From the NCBI GenBank assembly GCA_002476495.1, contig DLKL01000025.1:1-64000 (forward strand): a stretch of 64,000 nucleotides of DNA, read 5' to 3'. The stretch's first letter is position 1. The number at the start of each line of letters is the position of its first letter. Positions 8,513-17,287 of this stretch are shown here, piece by piece. This stretch comes from Lachnospiraceae bacterium UBA7589. GTDB lineage: Bacteria > Bacillota > Clostridia > Lachnospirales > Lachnospiraceae. The notes beneath the pieces are model-generated. The model did not search any database. It saw only the letters and a program-made list of their open reading frames with translations, and was not told the origin of the DNA. A program made the translations under genes and the position numbers.

Positions 8513-8827
8513 ATGTCATCTATTACACCGGTAACACTTTTCAGTGAAGAAGATTTACGGATAAGTAATATAAAAAACGAACAAAAAACCGAAGGAACAA
8601 AGTCTTTTGATACTATATTTAATGCAGCGGTAGATATGTATAAGGAGGCAGATTCCTTACAAAAGGCTGCTGAGGAGGCGGAAGTAAGCTTTGCACTTGG
8701 TTATACCGACAGTATTCATGACTTGGCTTTGGCACAGCAAAAGGCAAACATTTCCCTTCAATACACAGTGAAGGTTACAAATGCTGTGGTTTCTGCATAT
8801 AAAGAACTAATGTCAATGCAGTTATAA
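8513..8827 (+). CDS. fliE: Flagellar hook-basal body complex protein FliE
   Basis: A 104-residue FliE, the adapter that joins the MS ring to the rod and one of the first proteins exported. The typical C-terminal half is present: SFALGYTDSIHDLALAQQKA, then LQYTVKVTNAVVSAYKELMSMQL. The N-terminal part is less conserved, as usual for the family. It starts at ATG 8513 behind TTAGGAG, 11 bases after flgC, and is followed 21 bases later by fliF. Confidence 0.95.
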   Translation: MSSITPVTLFSEEDLRISNIKNEQKTEGTKSFDTIFNAAVDMYKEADSLQKAAEEAEVSFALGYTDSIHDLALAQQKANISLQYTVKVTNAVVSAYKELMSMQL

Positions 8828-8848
8828 TTAGTGCATTAGGAGGAACTT

Positions 8849-10447
8849 ATGGAAAAGCTTAAACAGCTTGGAGCCGGAATTGTTGAATTCTGGAAAAAAT
8901 ATACAAAAAAGCAAAAAACTCTTATTATCTCGGTTGCAATAGCGGTTATTCTGACTCTTATAGGTCTGTTTGCCATATTGAATAGGGTTGATTATGTCAC
9001 TTTGGCATCCTTTGACAGTACAGCGGCTGCTGCACAGGCTGATACCCTGTTAAGTGACAACGGAATTACCCACAGAGTTTCAGATGATGCCCTTACGATT
9101 GAAGTGGCAAAGGACGAGATTTCTAATGCCAGGCTTTTGCTTGGACAAAACGGAATCAGTACGACAGTTAATAATACAGATTATGACTGGCTTTTTGACA
9201 ATAGCTTTAATACGACTGATTCAGAAAAACGACTTAAGGCCAAGATTAATCTTCAGTCAGAAATGGAACTGGATCTTGTTGCCATGGAAGGAGTCAATAA
9301 AGCTTCTGTTACAATAGATACACCGGACAACGTCAATTCAATATATTCAAGTGATGAGGAACCTTCTGTCAGTATAATGCTTACGGTGGATTCAAACTTT
9401 AATAAGGAAAGTGTTGAAGGAATAGTACAATATGCCAGAACCTCAGTTGGTGCCAAAACCACAGATAACATAACCGTAATTGATAATCAGGGTAATCTGT
9501 TGTATTCCCAGCTTAGCAGTGATACATCAGCCTCAGCCCATGCAATATCTATAAAACAGCAGACTGAGGAATATTATAATAGCAAGCTTTGGAATCTTAT
9601 GGTTAATTCAGGCGCATATGATGAGGTTTCTGTTTCGTCAAACCTTGATGTAAGTATATCCAAGAAAACAATTGAGGATGTAAAATATTATACTAACACC
9701 GATGATGAGACAGGACCAAAGGATACATATTATTACTACTATGCTCAGAATACGGATGGTACGGGAGGCGTAGTAGGAACGGACTCCAACGGAGGAGAAA
9801 TCACAGATTATGATTTGCTGGATGATGCTCTTGAGGAGGCAATGGTAACACATATAAAGGAAACCTATTCAACAAGTCATACAACAACACTCACCGAAAT
9901 GCCTGTAGGAGAGATTAATCTTGCTGATTCAAGTATGGCGGTATATCTTACAAAATACAATGTTTATGATGAGGCTGTCTTAAAAAAAGACGGAACATTG
10001 GACGATAAGACTTTTGCTGAGTTTAAAGCTGAAAATTCAGAGGTTGAAGAGATTATAAACGAAGAAAGCCAGGTAAATATGCTGGCCAATGCCACAGGAA
10101 TAAAAGCATCTAAGATATATGTAGTTGAGAGAATTGTTCCTGTATTTTATGATGAGGAAAAGGAGACTGCACCGGTTCAAAGTATTATAACCATAGCTTT
10201 AGCAGCATTGATTGGACTCTTACTTCTCTTTGTTGTATTTAAGAGCATGAAGCCTGCCGAAGTAGTTGAAACTGAGCCTGAGCTTTCTGTGGAGGCATTA
10301 TTGGCAACCACAAAAGAAAACCAGTCTCTGGAGGATATCCAGTTTAGTGAAAATTCAGCTTCAAAAGAGCTGATTGAGAAATTTGTTGATGAGAAGCCGG
10401 ATGCTGTAGCAGCATTGCTTAGAAACTGGCTCAATGAATGGGAGTAA
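8849..10447 (+). CDS. fliF: Flagellar MS-ring protein FliF
   Basis: A 532-residue membrane protein that forms the MS ring, the base on which the flagellum assembles. Two membrane helices flank the periplasmic-side ring domains: one at about residues 25-45 and one at about 444-466. The ring-building motif domains are visible between them (DYVTLASFDSTAAAAQADTL and the EMELDLVAMEGVNKASVTID region). The C-terminal cytoplasmic tail ends KPDAVAALLRNWLNEWE, the conserved FliG-binding segment. A low-complexity acidic/Tyr-rich insertion (about residues 280-320) lies before the second half. fliG follows after six bases. Confidence 0.96.
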   Translation: MEKLKQLGAGIVEFWKKYTKKQKTLIISVAIAVILTLIGLFAILNRVDYVTLASFDSTAAAAQADTLLSDNGITHRVSDDALTIEVAKDEISNARLLLGQNGISTTVNNTDYDWLFDNSFNTTDSEKRLKAKINLQSEMELDLVAMEGVNKASVTIDTPDNVNSIYSSDEEPSVSIMLTVDSNFNKESVEGIVQYARTSVGAKTTDNITVIDNQGNLLYSQLSSDTSASAHAISIKQQTEEYYNSKLWNLMVNSGAYDEVSVSSNLDVSISKKTIEDVKYYTNTDDETGPKDTYYYYYAQNTDGTGGVVGTDSNGGEITDYDLLDDALEEAMVTHIKETYSTSHTTTLTEMPVGEINLADSSMAVYLTKYNVYDEAVLKKDGTLDDKTFAEFKAENSEVEEIINEESQVNMLANATGIKASKIYVVERIVPVFYDEEKETAPVQSIITIALAALIGLLLLFVVFKSMKPAEVVETEPELSVEALLATTKENQSLEDIQFSENSASKELIEKFVDEKPDAVAALLRNWLNEWE

Positions 10448-10453
10448 ACAAGT

Positions 10454-11473
10454 ATGGCATTTAATAATTCTACATCCGAGATAAATGGTGTTCAAAAGGC
10501 AGCAATATTGCTGATAGCCCTTGGACCGGAGAGATCATCACAGATATTCAAATATCTGAAGGATGATGAAATTGAACAGCTTACACTGGAAATTGCCAAT
10601 ACAAAAAGTGTATCGCCTGAGGTTAAGGATCAGGTTCTGGATGAGTTCTATGAAATCTGTCTTGCACAACAATATATTGCTGAGGGCGGTATTGCATATG
10701 CCAAGGAACTTCTGGATAAGGCACTGGGAGAAGACAAAGCAAAGGATGTAATAGGAAGACTTACAGCGTCATTACAGGTTCGTCCTTTTGAGTTTGTCAG
10801 AAAAGCAGATGCCAGTCAGCTTCTTAACTTTATTCAGGATGAACATCCTCAGACAATTGCCCTTATATTGTCATATTTACCGGCATCCCAGGCTGCAGCG
10901 GTAGTGAGCGCCCTTGCTCCTGAAAAACAGGCTGATGTCGCTAAGAGAATTGCCGTAATGGACAGGACAAGTCCGGATGTCATCAAGGAGGTTGAACAGG
11001 TGCTTGAAAAGAAACTGGCATCCCTTGTTAATCAGGATTACACTATTGTGGGTGGTGTAGATTCTATTGTTAATATTCTTAATACTGTTGACAGAAGCAC
11101 AGAGAAGCATATCATGGAAACTCTGGAGGTTGAAGAGCCTGAGCTTGCAGATGAAATCAGAAGAAAGATGTTTGTATTTGAAGACATTCTTGTCCTTGAT
11201 AACAGGTCAATCCAGACAGTATTGAGGGAGGTTGACAATAACGAGCTTGCCATTGCCCTTAAAAATGCCAATGAAGATGTTCAGAATGCAATCTTTAGTA
11301 ACTTGTCCTCGCGTCTTGCAACTATGATAAAAGAGGATATGGAATTTATGGGTCCTGTTCGTCTTAAGGATGTTGAGGATGCCCAGCAGAAGATAGTTAA
11401 TGTTATAAGAAAGCTTGAGGATTCGGGCGAGATTGTTATTTCCCGTGGTGGAGGTGACGAGATAGTTGTCTAA
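10454..11473 (+). CDS. fliG: Flagellar motor switch protein FliG
   Basis: A 339-residue rotor protein that sits on FliF, binds FliM/FliY and provides the torque-generating surface facing MotA. The N-terminal domain starts INGVQKAAILLIALGPERSSQIFKYL. The middle domain contains the EHPQTIALILSYL segment (the conserved EHPQ motif). The C-terminal torque helix region has the charged pattern DILVLDNRSIQTVLREVDNNELAIALK. Length is typical. The ribosome binding site GGGAG lies in the end of fliF, and the 3' end overlaps fliH by eight bases, so translation of the two is probably coupled. Confidence 0.97.
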   Translation: MAFNNSTSEINGVQKAAILLIALGPERSSQIFKYLKDDEIEQLTLEIANTKSVSPEVKDQVLDEFYEICLAQQYIAEGGIAYAKELLDKALGEDKAKDVIGRLTASLQVRPFEFVRKADASQLLNFIQDEHPQTIALILSYLPASQAAAVVSALAPEKQADVAKRIAVMDRTSPDVIKEVEQVLEKKLASLVNQDYTIVGGVDSIVNILNTVDRSTEKHIMETLEVEEPELADEIRRKMFVFEDILVLDNRSIQTVLREVDNNELAIALKNANEDVQNAIFSNLSSRLATMIKEDMEFMGPVRLKDVEDAQQKIVNVIRKLEDSGEIVISRGGGDEIVV

Positions 11474-12269
11474 TCTTTTCAAATATGGATTTTCCGGTCT
11501 TGTTAATGTTAAAAGTGAGCCTTATGTTGTGGATGTAAACAGCAAAGTGATAAATACGGAACCAAGGGTAATCAGACCGGTCAGTAAAAAAAGAACAGAT
11601 GATAATGAAGATGGTAACCGGCCTCCGGATAATAAAAAGCTTGATGCAGCCGGAAAAGCAATGCTGGATGATGCAATGGACACAGCCAAAGCAATAAGAG
11701 ATGATGCAATATTAAAAAGTGCCCAGATTGTATCAGATGCCAGAAGCGAAGCAGATTCCATAATGGAAAAAGCAAGGGAAGAAGGCTACAAAAAGGGTTA
11801 TGAGGAAGGCAGCATGGAGGCTATGAGAAAGGCAGACCAGTACCTTGAAAATCTTCATAAGGAGCAGGAAACCCAGCTTGCCCAAAACAATGCAATTTTA
11901 GAGAAAGATATTGAGGATACCAGAACAAAGCTCGTAGACTTTGCATGTGATGTTATCGAAAAATTTACAGGCATTCTGGTAAATGATTATAAGCCTGTAA
12001 TGCTGCATATGATTAACAATGCATTAAATCAGGCTGAAATGAGTAAAAAGTTTGTTATAAAAGTAGCAAAGGAGAACTATTCATACATTTCGGATAATTA
12101 TGACAGACTTGCAGGGGCCGGAAATGCCAATATAAGTATGGAAATTTATGGTGATCCGAAACTGGACAAGAGTCAGTGCATAATAGAGACAGATAATGGT
12201 ATTATTGATTTGTCTATGGAGGTTCAGGTAAAAAATCTCATAACAGCGATTAAACTGTTGGGAGAATAA
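11466..12269 (+). CDS. fliH: Flagellar assembly protein FliH
   Basis: A 267-residue FliH, the dimeric stator-like partner that restrains the FliI ATPase and docks it to the export gate. The central region has the typical charged helix with Gly-spaced repeats (AREEGYKKGYEEGSMEAMRKA), and the C-terminal half resembles the V/F-ATPase E/delta-like domain that binds FliI. Translation starts at TTG 11466 inside the end of fliG, behind GGAGGTG. Gene order between fliG and fliI supports the call, since FliH proteins are poorly conserved in sequence. Confidence 0.9.
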   Translation: MSNLFKYGFSGLVNVKSEPYVVDVNSKVINTEPRVIRPVSKKRTDDNEDGNRPPDNKKLDAAGKAMLDDAMDTAKAIRDDAILKSAQIVSDARSEADSIMEKAREEGYKKGYEEGSMEAMRKADQYLENLHKEQETQLAQNNAILEKDIEDTRTKLVDFACDVIEKFTGILVNDYKPVMLHMINNALNQAEMSKKFVIKVAKENYSYISDNYDRLAGAGNANISMEIYGDPKLDKSQCIIETDNGIIDLSMEVQVKNLITAIKLLGE

Positions 12270-12283
12270 TAGTAATATAAATG

Positions 12284-12302
12284 CCCCGGTTTTTAATCGG
12301 GG
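12284..12302 (+). terminator. Terminator-like hairpin between fliH and fliI
   Basis: CCCCGGTT (12284-12291) pairs with AATCGGGG (12295-12302) with one G-U pair and a 3-base loop, followed by TGTTTTA. The T tract is interrupted, so it is a weak or partial terminator at best. Its position just before the fliI ribosome binding site could reduce expression of downstream genes, or stabilise an mRNA end. Confidence 0.4.
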
Positions 12303-12325
12303 TGTTTTACCATTGCGGAGTATAT

Positions 12326-13636
12326 ATGAATAATACATTTGACATAGAAAAATATAAATCATTATTATATAGAGATTTTGCAAAGCATTACGGGAAGGTA
12401 AGTAAAGTAGTGGGGCTTACGGTAGAATCGGTTGGACCACCCTGTAAGCTTAACGATTTGTGCCTTATTACATCAAAGGACAAGAAAACTGTGGTTCAGG
12501 CAGAGGTTGTAGGCTTCAGGGAGAACAAGGTATTGCTTATGCCATACGATTCTGTGGAGGGAGTCGGTGTGGGAGCGACAGTGGAAAACACCGGAAATGT
12601 GCTCAAGGTCATGGTTGGACAGGAACTACTCGGCAGAGTCCTGGATGGCATTGGAAGACCTATGGATGGCAGACCATTAGAGTGTAATGACTTTTATCCC
12701 ATTGATGCCTCTGCCCCTGATCCTCTTAAGAGAAAGTTAATAAGTCAGGTATTGCCTTTAGGAGTAAAGGCAATAGATACGCTGCTCACTGTGGGAAAAG
12801 GTCAGAGAATAGGTATATTTGCAGGAAGTGGAGTAGGAAAAAGTACTCTTTTGGGTATGATAGCCAGAAATACTAAGGCTGATATTAATGTTATAGCATT
12901 AATAGGAGAGAGAGGAAGAGAGGTTGGAGAATTTATAGAAAGAGATCTTGGGGAGGAGGGACTGAAAAGGTCTGTCCTTGTTGTTGCAACTTCGGATAAG
13001 CCTGCTCTTATAAGAAACAAGGCAGCTAAAACCGCTACAGCTATTGCCGAATATTTCAGAGACCAGGGTAAGGATGTTATTCTTATGATGGATTCCCTTA
13101 CAAGATTTTCCATGGCTCAAAGAGAAATCGGTCTGGCATCAGGTGAACCGCCTGTAACAAGAGGGTATCCTCCATCGGTATATTCCGAATTGCCTAAAGT
13201 TCTCGAAAGAGCCGGGAATACATATAAGGGTTCAATCACAGGTCTTTATACTGTGCTTGTGGATGGTGATGATTTTAATGAGCCTATAACTGATACAGCA
13301 AGAGGAATTCTTGATGGACATATAATCCTGTCCCGAAAGCTGGGACATAAAAATCATTATCCTGCAATAGATGTGTTGCAAAGTATATCCAGATGCATGA
13401 GTACTGTTGCATCCGGTGAGCATAAGGAATATGCAGGTAAATTAAAAAATGTTCTTGCAACTTACAATGACGCAGAGGATTTAATAAATATTGGCGCATA
13501 CAGGCAAGGCTCAAATAAAAATATCGATTATGCCATATCTAAGATTGAACAGATAAATGAGTTTTTAATACAGGATGTTGATTCAAAATATCAGTTTGAT
13601 GATGAAGTAAATATGCTTAAACAGATATTTGAATAA
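12326..13636 (+). CDS. fliI: Flagellum-specific ATPase FliI
   Basis: A 436-residue F1-ATPase-beta-like protein that energises the flagellar type III export apparatus. Walker A is G167-SGVGKST, followed by LIGERGREVGEF and the Walker B region DVILMMDSLTRFSMAQREIGLASGEPP, highly conserved in FliI and virulence homologues. The start at ATG 12326 is chosen over an upstream in-frame ATG at 12281, because GCGGAG lies seven bases before 12326 and the upstream stretch overlaps a hairpin. The length then equals that of typical FliI proteins. Confidence 0.97.
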   Translation: MNNTFDIEKYKSLLYRDFAKHYGKVSKVVGLTVESVGPPCKLNDLCLITSKDKKTVVQAEVVGFRENKVLLMPYDSVEGVGVGATVENTGNVLKVMVGQELLGRVLDGIGRPMDGRPLECNDFYPIDASAPDPLKRKLISQVLPLGVKAIDTLLTVGKGQRIGIFAGSGVGKSTLLGMIARNTKADINVIALIGERGREVGEFIERDLGEEGLKRSVLVVATSDKPALIRNKAAKTATAIAEYFRDQGKDVILMMDSLTRFSMAQREIGLASGEPPVTRGYPPSVYSELPKVLERAGNTYKGSITGLYTVLVDGDDFNEPITDTARGILDGHIILSRKLGHKNHYPAIDVLQSISRCMSTVASGEHKEYAGKLKNVLATYNDAEDLINIGAYRQGSNKNIDYAISKIEQINEFLIQDVDSKYQFDDEVNMLKQIFE

Positions 13637-13665
13637 GTAATAATTGGCAGCAGGCAGGTGAAAAA

Positions 13666-14124
13666 ATGGCAAAATTTTTTTATCGTATGCAGAATATTCT
13701 GGATATAAAATATAAGCTGGAGGATACTGCAAAACAGGAATATGCACATGCGAGACATATGCTTAATATTGAAGAAGATAAGCTTTCGGCTATAAGATAT
13801 CGGAAAAGTGAATATGAGGAAATATACAGTTCATTGCTTATGGGAAATCTTGATTTTGCCAAAATTCAGGAGACAGTCAATGCAATTTATATCCTAGATA
13901 TAAAGATAGATGAACAGACGGAGATTGTCAGAAAAAGAAGTAAAGAACTGGAAAAGGCGAGAATAAAGCTCAGCCAGGTAATGCAGGAAAGAAAAATGCA
14001 CGAAAAGCTAAAAGAAAAACAATTTGAAGAATTCGTGCAGGAGATTAATTACCAGGAGAAAAAAGAAACTGATCAGGTAGTAAGCTACCAGTTTAATAAA
14101 GGAAAAGATAAATCGGAGGTATAA
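13666..14124 (+). CDS. fliJ: Flagellar export chaperone FliJ
   Basis: A 152-residue, nearly all-helical coiled-coil protein located right after fliI. FliJ occupies the central hole of the FliI hexamer and passes chaperone-substrate complexes to the export gate. The sequence starts FFYRMQNILDIKYKLEDTAKQEYAHA, the usual FliJ opening, and continues as charged heptad-like repeats. Sequence conservation in this family is low, so the call combines the N-terminal pattern, length and position. ATG 13666 follows AGGTGA. Confidence 0.9.
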   Translation: MAKFFYRMQNILDIKYKLEDTAKQEYAHARHMLNIEEDKLSAIRYRKSEYEEIYSSLLMGNLDFAKIQETVNAIYILDIKIDEQTEIVRKRSKELEKARIKLSQVMQERKMHEKLKEKQFEEFVQEINYQEKKETDQVVSYQFNKGKDKSEV

Positions 14125-14126
14125 AT

Positions 14127-14858
14127 ATGCCATTAGACAATGTAGAAAAGAAGGAAAAAGGTGGCAAAGGGATAGGTATACTTATATGTGTTCTAATTAT
14201 AATTACATGGCTTTCCGTTATGGCACTGCTTATAAAATGCGATGTGGGCGGATTTGGTTCCCAGGTTTTAAGACCCGTGCTGAAGGATGTGCCTGTCATA
14301 AAATATATTTTGCCGGGACCGTCTGATGAAGAAGCAGCCATTGAAAGTGACTATCCTTATGATACTTTGGACGAGGCATTAAAACAAATTGAGATTATGG
14401 ATGAAACTATAGGCAGCAAGGATGCGGAAATAGTTGCCCTCAGTGACAGAATAAAAGAATTGGAATCTGAGGTTTCAAGACTTACGGTTTATGAGGAAGA
14501 AAAAAATGAATTTGAGGAAGAAAAAAATAAATTTTATGATGAAATAGTCTATGGAGATTCGGCTCCGGATACCGATATATATGTAGAATGGTATAACTCA
14601 TTGGATGCAGAGCATGCTGAGAAAATATATAGGGAAATCATTGAGTCAAATAAGGCAGATGCGGAAATCCTTGATCTTGCTTCAGCTTATGAAAGTATGG
14701 ATGCAGCCAAGGCTGCTAAAATTCTTGAAAGCATGAGTAATGATATGGATACTGTTGCACTTATTATGAATAATATGGATGCTAAGGCAAGAGGAGAAAT
14801 TCTTGCTGCCATGAGCCCTGAATTTGCGGCAGGCGTAACAAAAAAGCTCATACCATAA
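14127..14858 (+). CDS. MotE/YlxF-like flagellar protein with MgtE_N-like domain
   Basis: A 243-residue membrane-anchored protein. It has one N-terminal membrane helix (about residues 16-37), a coiled coil (about 80-135, rich in Glu and Lys) and a C-terminal helical region resembling the MgtE intracellular N domain (AAKAAKILESMSNDMDTVALIMNNMD and REILAAMSPEFA-like repeats). This matches the YlxF/MotE family found between fliJ and fliK in Firmicutes, thought to be a flagellar or motor-associated chaperone. It starts two bases after fliJ, so translation is probably coupled. The precise job is not established. Confidence 0.8.
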   Translation: MPLDNVEKKEKGGKGIGILICVLIIITWLSVMALLIKCDVGGFGSQVLRPVLKDVPVIKYILPGPSDEEAAIESDYPYDTLDEALKQIEIMDETIGSKDAEIVALSDRIKELESEVSRLTVYEEEKNEFEEEKNKFYDEIVYGDSAPDTDIYVEWYNSLDAEHAEKIYREIIESNKADAEILDLASAYESMDAAKAAKILESMSNDMDTVALIMNNMDAKARGEILAAMSPEFAAGVTKKLIP

Positions 14859-14897
14859 GTTATGGCCATATCAATTTTAGAAGAAAGGAGGAAAAAC

Positions 14898-16250
14898 ATG
14901 ATATTACCTATAGCAACAGGCGGAATAGGAAATATTGATTTATCTTCAGGACAGCTTTCAAGGTCAAAATCAAAATCAGATGAAAAAGAGAGCGATACAT
15001 TTGCAAGCCTTATGGATATGAATGCAATGGATAGCAGTGACACAGCAGTTGTTCCACAGGATAGAAAAAGCATTAATCAAAAGGATATGGATGCCGATGA
15101 TATAAATGCAAAGCCATACCATAAGCCAAAGACTGCCGATAAGGTGGATGATGTTAAACCTGCTGAAGATTTATCAGACAAAGACAATGTGGAAGCTCTT
15201 TCACAGTTAATGGAAAAGCTTAAGGAATTCGTTCTGGATGAGCTTGGAATCACTGACGAAGAACTTACTAATTATCTTTCGGATCTGAATATGAATCTTA
15301 TGGATTTGACAGAATTGTCTAATTTCAAGGAGTTAGTGCTTGCAAGCCGGGGATATAGTAATGTAGATGTATTGATTAATGAAGAATTGTCCGATTTTGT
15401 CACCGATGCCATGACAGGCATGGAACAATTCCTGCAGGAAAATAATATTCATATTTCGGATGATTTTATTAAACTGATTAACAGCATGATGAAGGAAGAC
15501 ATAAAAGCTGTCATGATGACCGGAGATTCAGATGAAGAAGATGGTGCTTTTGCAAAGCAGAATACACAAGCAGATATTCAGACTGAAAACGTACAAACAA
15601 CAGCTGAATACAACAAAAGCGTTGCTTCTGTGGACAATGCAAAGGAATCATATGATTTTCTGAATAACCCTAAGGAATATAAAAGCGAAGCACAAAATTT
15701 CAATCAGGAGAATATGACCAAAAACGTGGTTAATAATCTTAATCAGGCTATTAATAATGCTTTTGAAAATGGTATTTCCGGTGATATGGATATTTATTCC
15801 GCAAGCACAACTGAGGCTGATATTATAAGGCAGGTTATTGATGATATTAAGGTTAATGCCACAAAAGAAATCAATTCAATTGAAGTTTTGCTTAATCCTG
15901 AAAGTCTGGGAAAAGTACATATTAATGTTACGGCAAAGGAAGGAATTATAACAGCTAAGATATATGCAGAGAATGAAATGGCGAGACATGCCATAGAAAA
16001 CAACATGTCAGCGCTCAGGGAAAGCTTCAATAATCAGGAGATTAAGGTTGAAAAGATTGAAGTAATGCTCACCTCGTATGAATTTTTCCGGGATGAGGAT
16101 AATCAGGATTTGAATCACAAATCAAAAGATGGCAAGTCCGGAATTAAGGGCAACGTTATAACAGACAGAGACGATATACCGGGACAGGAAAAAGAATCCG
16201 AAACAGATGTTATGCTGCAGCAGGGAGCAACAGTAAGTTATTCGGTTTAA
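14898..16250 (+). CDS. fliK: Flagellar hook-length control protein FliK
   Basis: A 450-residue FliK. The first 300 residues are low-complexity, rich in Asp, Asn, Ser and Lys, as expected of the disordered molecular-ruler part. The conserved C-terminal domain, which switches export specificity through FlhB, is recognisable by SIEVLLNPESLGKVHINVTAKEG and the following alternating helices and strands to LMLTSY-like residues. The start ATG 14898 lies six bases after AGGAGG; an in-frame ATG at 14862 has no such site. Gene order (before flgD and flgE) supports the call. Confidence 0.92.
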   Translation: MILPIATGGIGNIDLSSGQLSRSKSKSDEKESDTFASLMDMNAMDSSDTAVVPQDRKSINQKDMDADDINAKPYHKPKTADKVDDVKPAEDLSDKDNVEALSQLMEKLKEFVLDELGITDEELTNYLSDLNMNLMDLTELSNFKELVLASRGYSNVDVLINEELSDFVTDAMTGMEQFLQENNIHISDDFIKLINSMMKEDIKAVMMTGDSDEEDGAFAKQNTQADIQTENVQTTAEYNKSVASVDNAKESYDFLNNPKEYKSEAQNFNQENMTKNVVNNLNQAINNAFENGISGDMDIYSASTTEADIIRQVIDDIKVNATKEINSIEVLLNPESLGKVHINVTAKEGIITAKIYAENEMARHAIENNMSALRESFNNQEIKVEKIEVMLTSYEFFRDEDNQDLNHKSKDGKSGIKGNVITDRDDIPGQEKESETDVMLQQGATVSYSV

Positions 16251-16297
16251 GAACAGATTCCACTGTAAGCGGTAATCAATAAGAAAGGAGGAAAAAT

Positions 16298-16813
16298 ATG
16301 GCAGATGCTATTATTGGAGGAATCAATACAGCCAGAGCTGACAGCGTTACAACGAAGAAAGAAAAGTCTAATGATCTGGACAAAGATGCGTTTTTACAGC
16401 TTCTGGTAGCACAGATGAAATACCAGGATCCTATGAATCCGGGAGACAGTACTGAATATATGTCGCAGTTAGCACAGTACTCATCCCTTGAAGCAACTAT
16501 GAATATAAGCAACACACTTGAAAAGGGTAATGCACTGAATGTTGTAGGCGAGTATGTAATAATGAATACTACTGATTCAGCCGGAAAAACAACACAGATA
16601 AGTGGTCTGGTGGAATATGCAACAGTAAAAAATGATGAGGTGCTTTTATCTGTAGGAGGTAAATATTATCCTGCATCGGATCTTGATTCGGTGGTTGATT
16701 ATGACTATTATCTGTATCTTAAAGATCAGGCAGATAAGGATAATCTTAATCCTGACGGAACAATTAAGGATGATAATCAAACTTCTGGGGATAACAAAAC
16801 TGAAAATGGATAA
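16298..16813 (+). CDS. flgD: Flagellar hook capping protein FlgD
   Basis: A 171-residue hook-assembly scaffold. The highly conserved N-terminal segment is present: DKDAFLQLLVAQMKYQDPMNP, then STEYMSQLAQYSSLEATMNISN. The C-terminal part is short and ends in an acidic tail (about residues 150-171), so the large FnIII/tudor-like cap domains of proteobacterial FlgD are absent, as in many Bacilli and Clostridia. ATG 16298 follows AAAGGAGG. It is followed by a small flagellar operon protein and flgE. Confidence 0.94.
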   Translation: MADAIIGGINTARADSVTTKKEKSNDLDKDAFLQLLVAQMKYQDPMNPGDSTEYMSQLAQYSSLEATMNISNTLEKGNALNVVGEYVIMNTTDSAGKTTQISGLVEYATVKNDEVLLSVGGKYYPASDLDSVVDYDYYLYLKDQADKDNLNPDGTIKDDNQTSGDNKTENG

Positions 16814-16828
16814 GCAGGAGGGATTCTT

Positions 16829-17215
16829 ATGAGTGGATTTGAGTCAAAAATCCTGACTATCGAACAGGCATCGGGAATTTTTCTGGGAAATGACAGAAAA
16901 CCTTCCAATGATGTGTCAAAGATTTCACCCCGTTCATTCAGGGAAATTTTTGAAGAGACAAGTCAGAATGTAAGATTTTCCAAGCATGCTAATGAAAGAC
17001 TTTCCAGCAGAAATATAAATCTGTCACATAATCAGATGGACAGACTTAACCAGGGCATTAATCAGGCTCGTGAAAAACAGATAAATGAATCCCTGGTTGT
17101 TATGGATAATCTGGCATTTATAGTAAATGTAAAAAACAATATGGTTGTTACTGCTTTAGAACAGGGCGATGAGGGTAATGTATTTACCAATATTGACGGA
17201 GCGGTAATAGTTTAA
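16829..17215 (+). CDS. Conserved flagellar operon protein (TIGR02530-type)
   Basis: A 128-residue soluble protein between flgD and flgE. It contains the motif FSKHANERLSSRNINLS, followed by MDRLNQGINQAREKQ and a C-terminal strand region (LVVMDNLAFIVNVKNNMVVTAL). As I recall, this matches the family annotated only as flagellar operon protein TIGR02530, found at this position in Firmicutes and some other bacteria. Its role is not established in my knowledge; location suggests hook assembly or control. ATG 16829 follows CAGGAGGG. It ends 72 bases before flgE. Confidence 0.85.
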   Translation: MSGFESKILTIEQASGIFLGNDRKPSNDVSKISPRSFREIFEETSQNVRFSKHANERLSSRNINLSHNQMDRLNQGINQAREKQINESLVVMDNLAFIVNVKNNMVVTALEQGDEGNVFTNIDGAVIV

Positions 17216-17287
17216 AGCCGGACCGTAAGGAGGCTTTTATCCCGGAATGACAGAAGGGATATACAATATAATCGGAGGTCTAAAATT

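Noticed and set aside
17214..17237. AAAGCC/GGCTTT hairpin before flgE as a terminator
   Set aside because: Only six pairs, a 12-base loop and a short T stretch; too weak to call.
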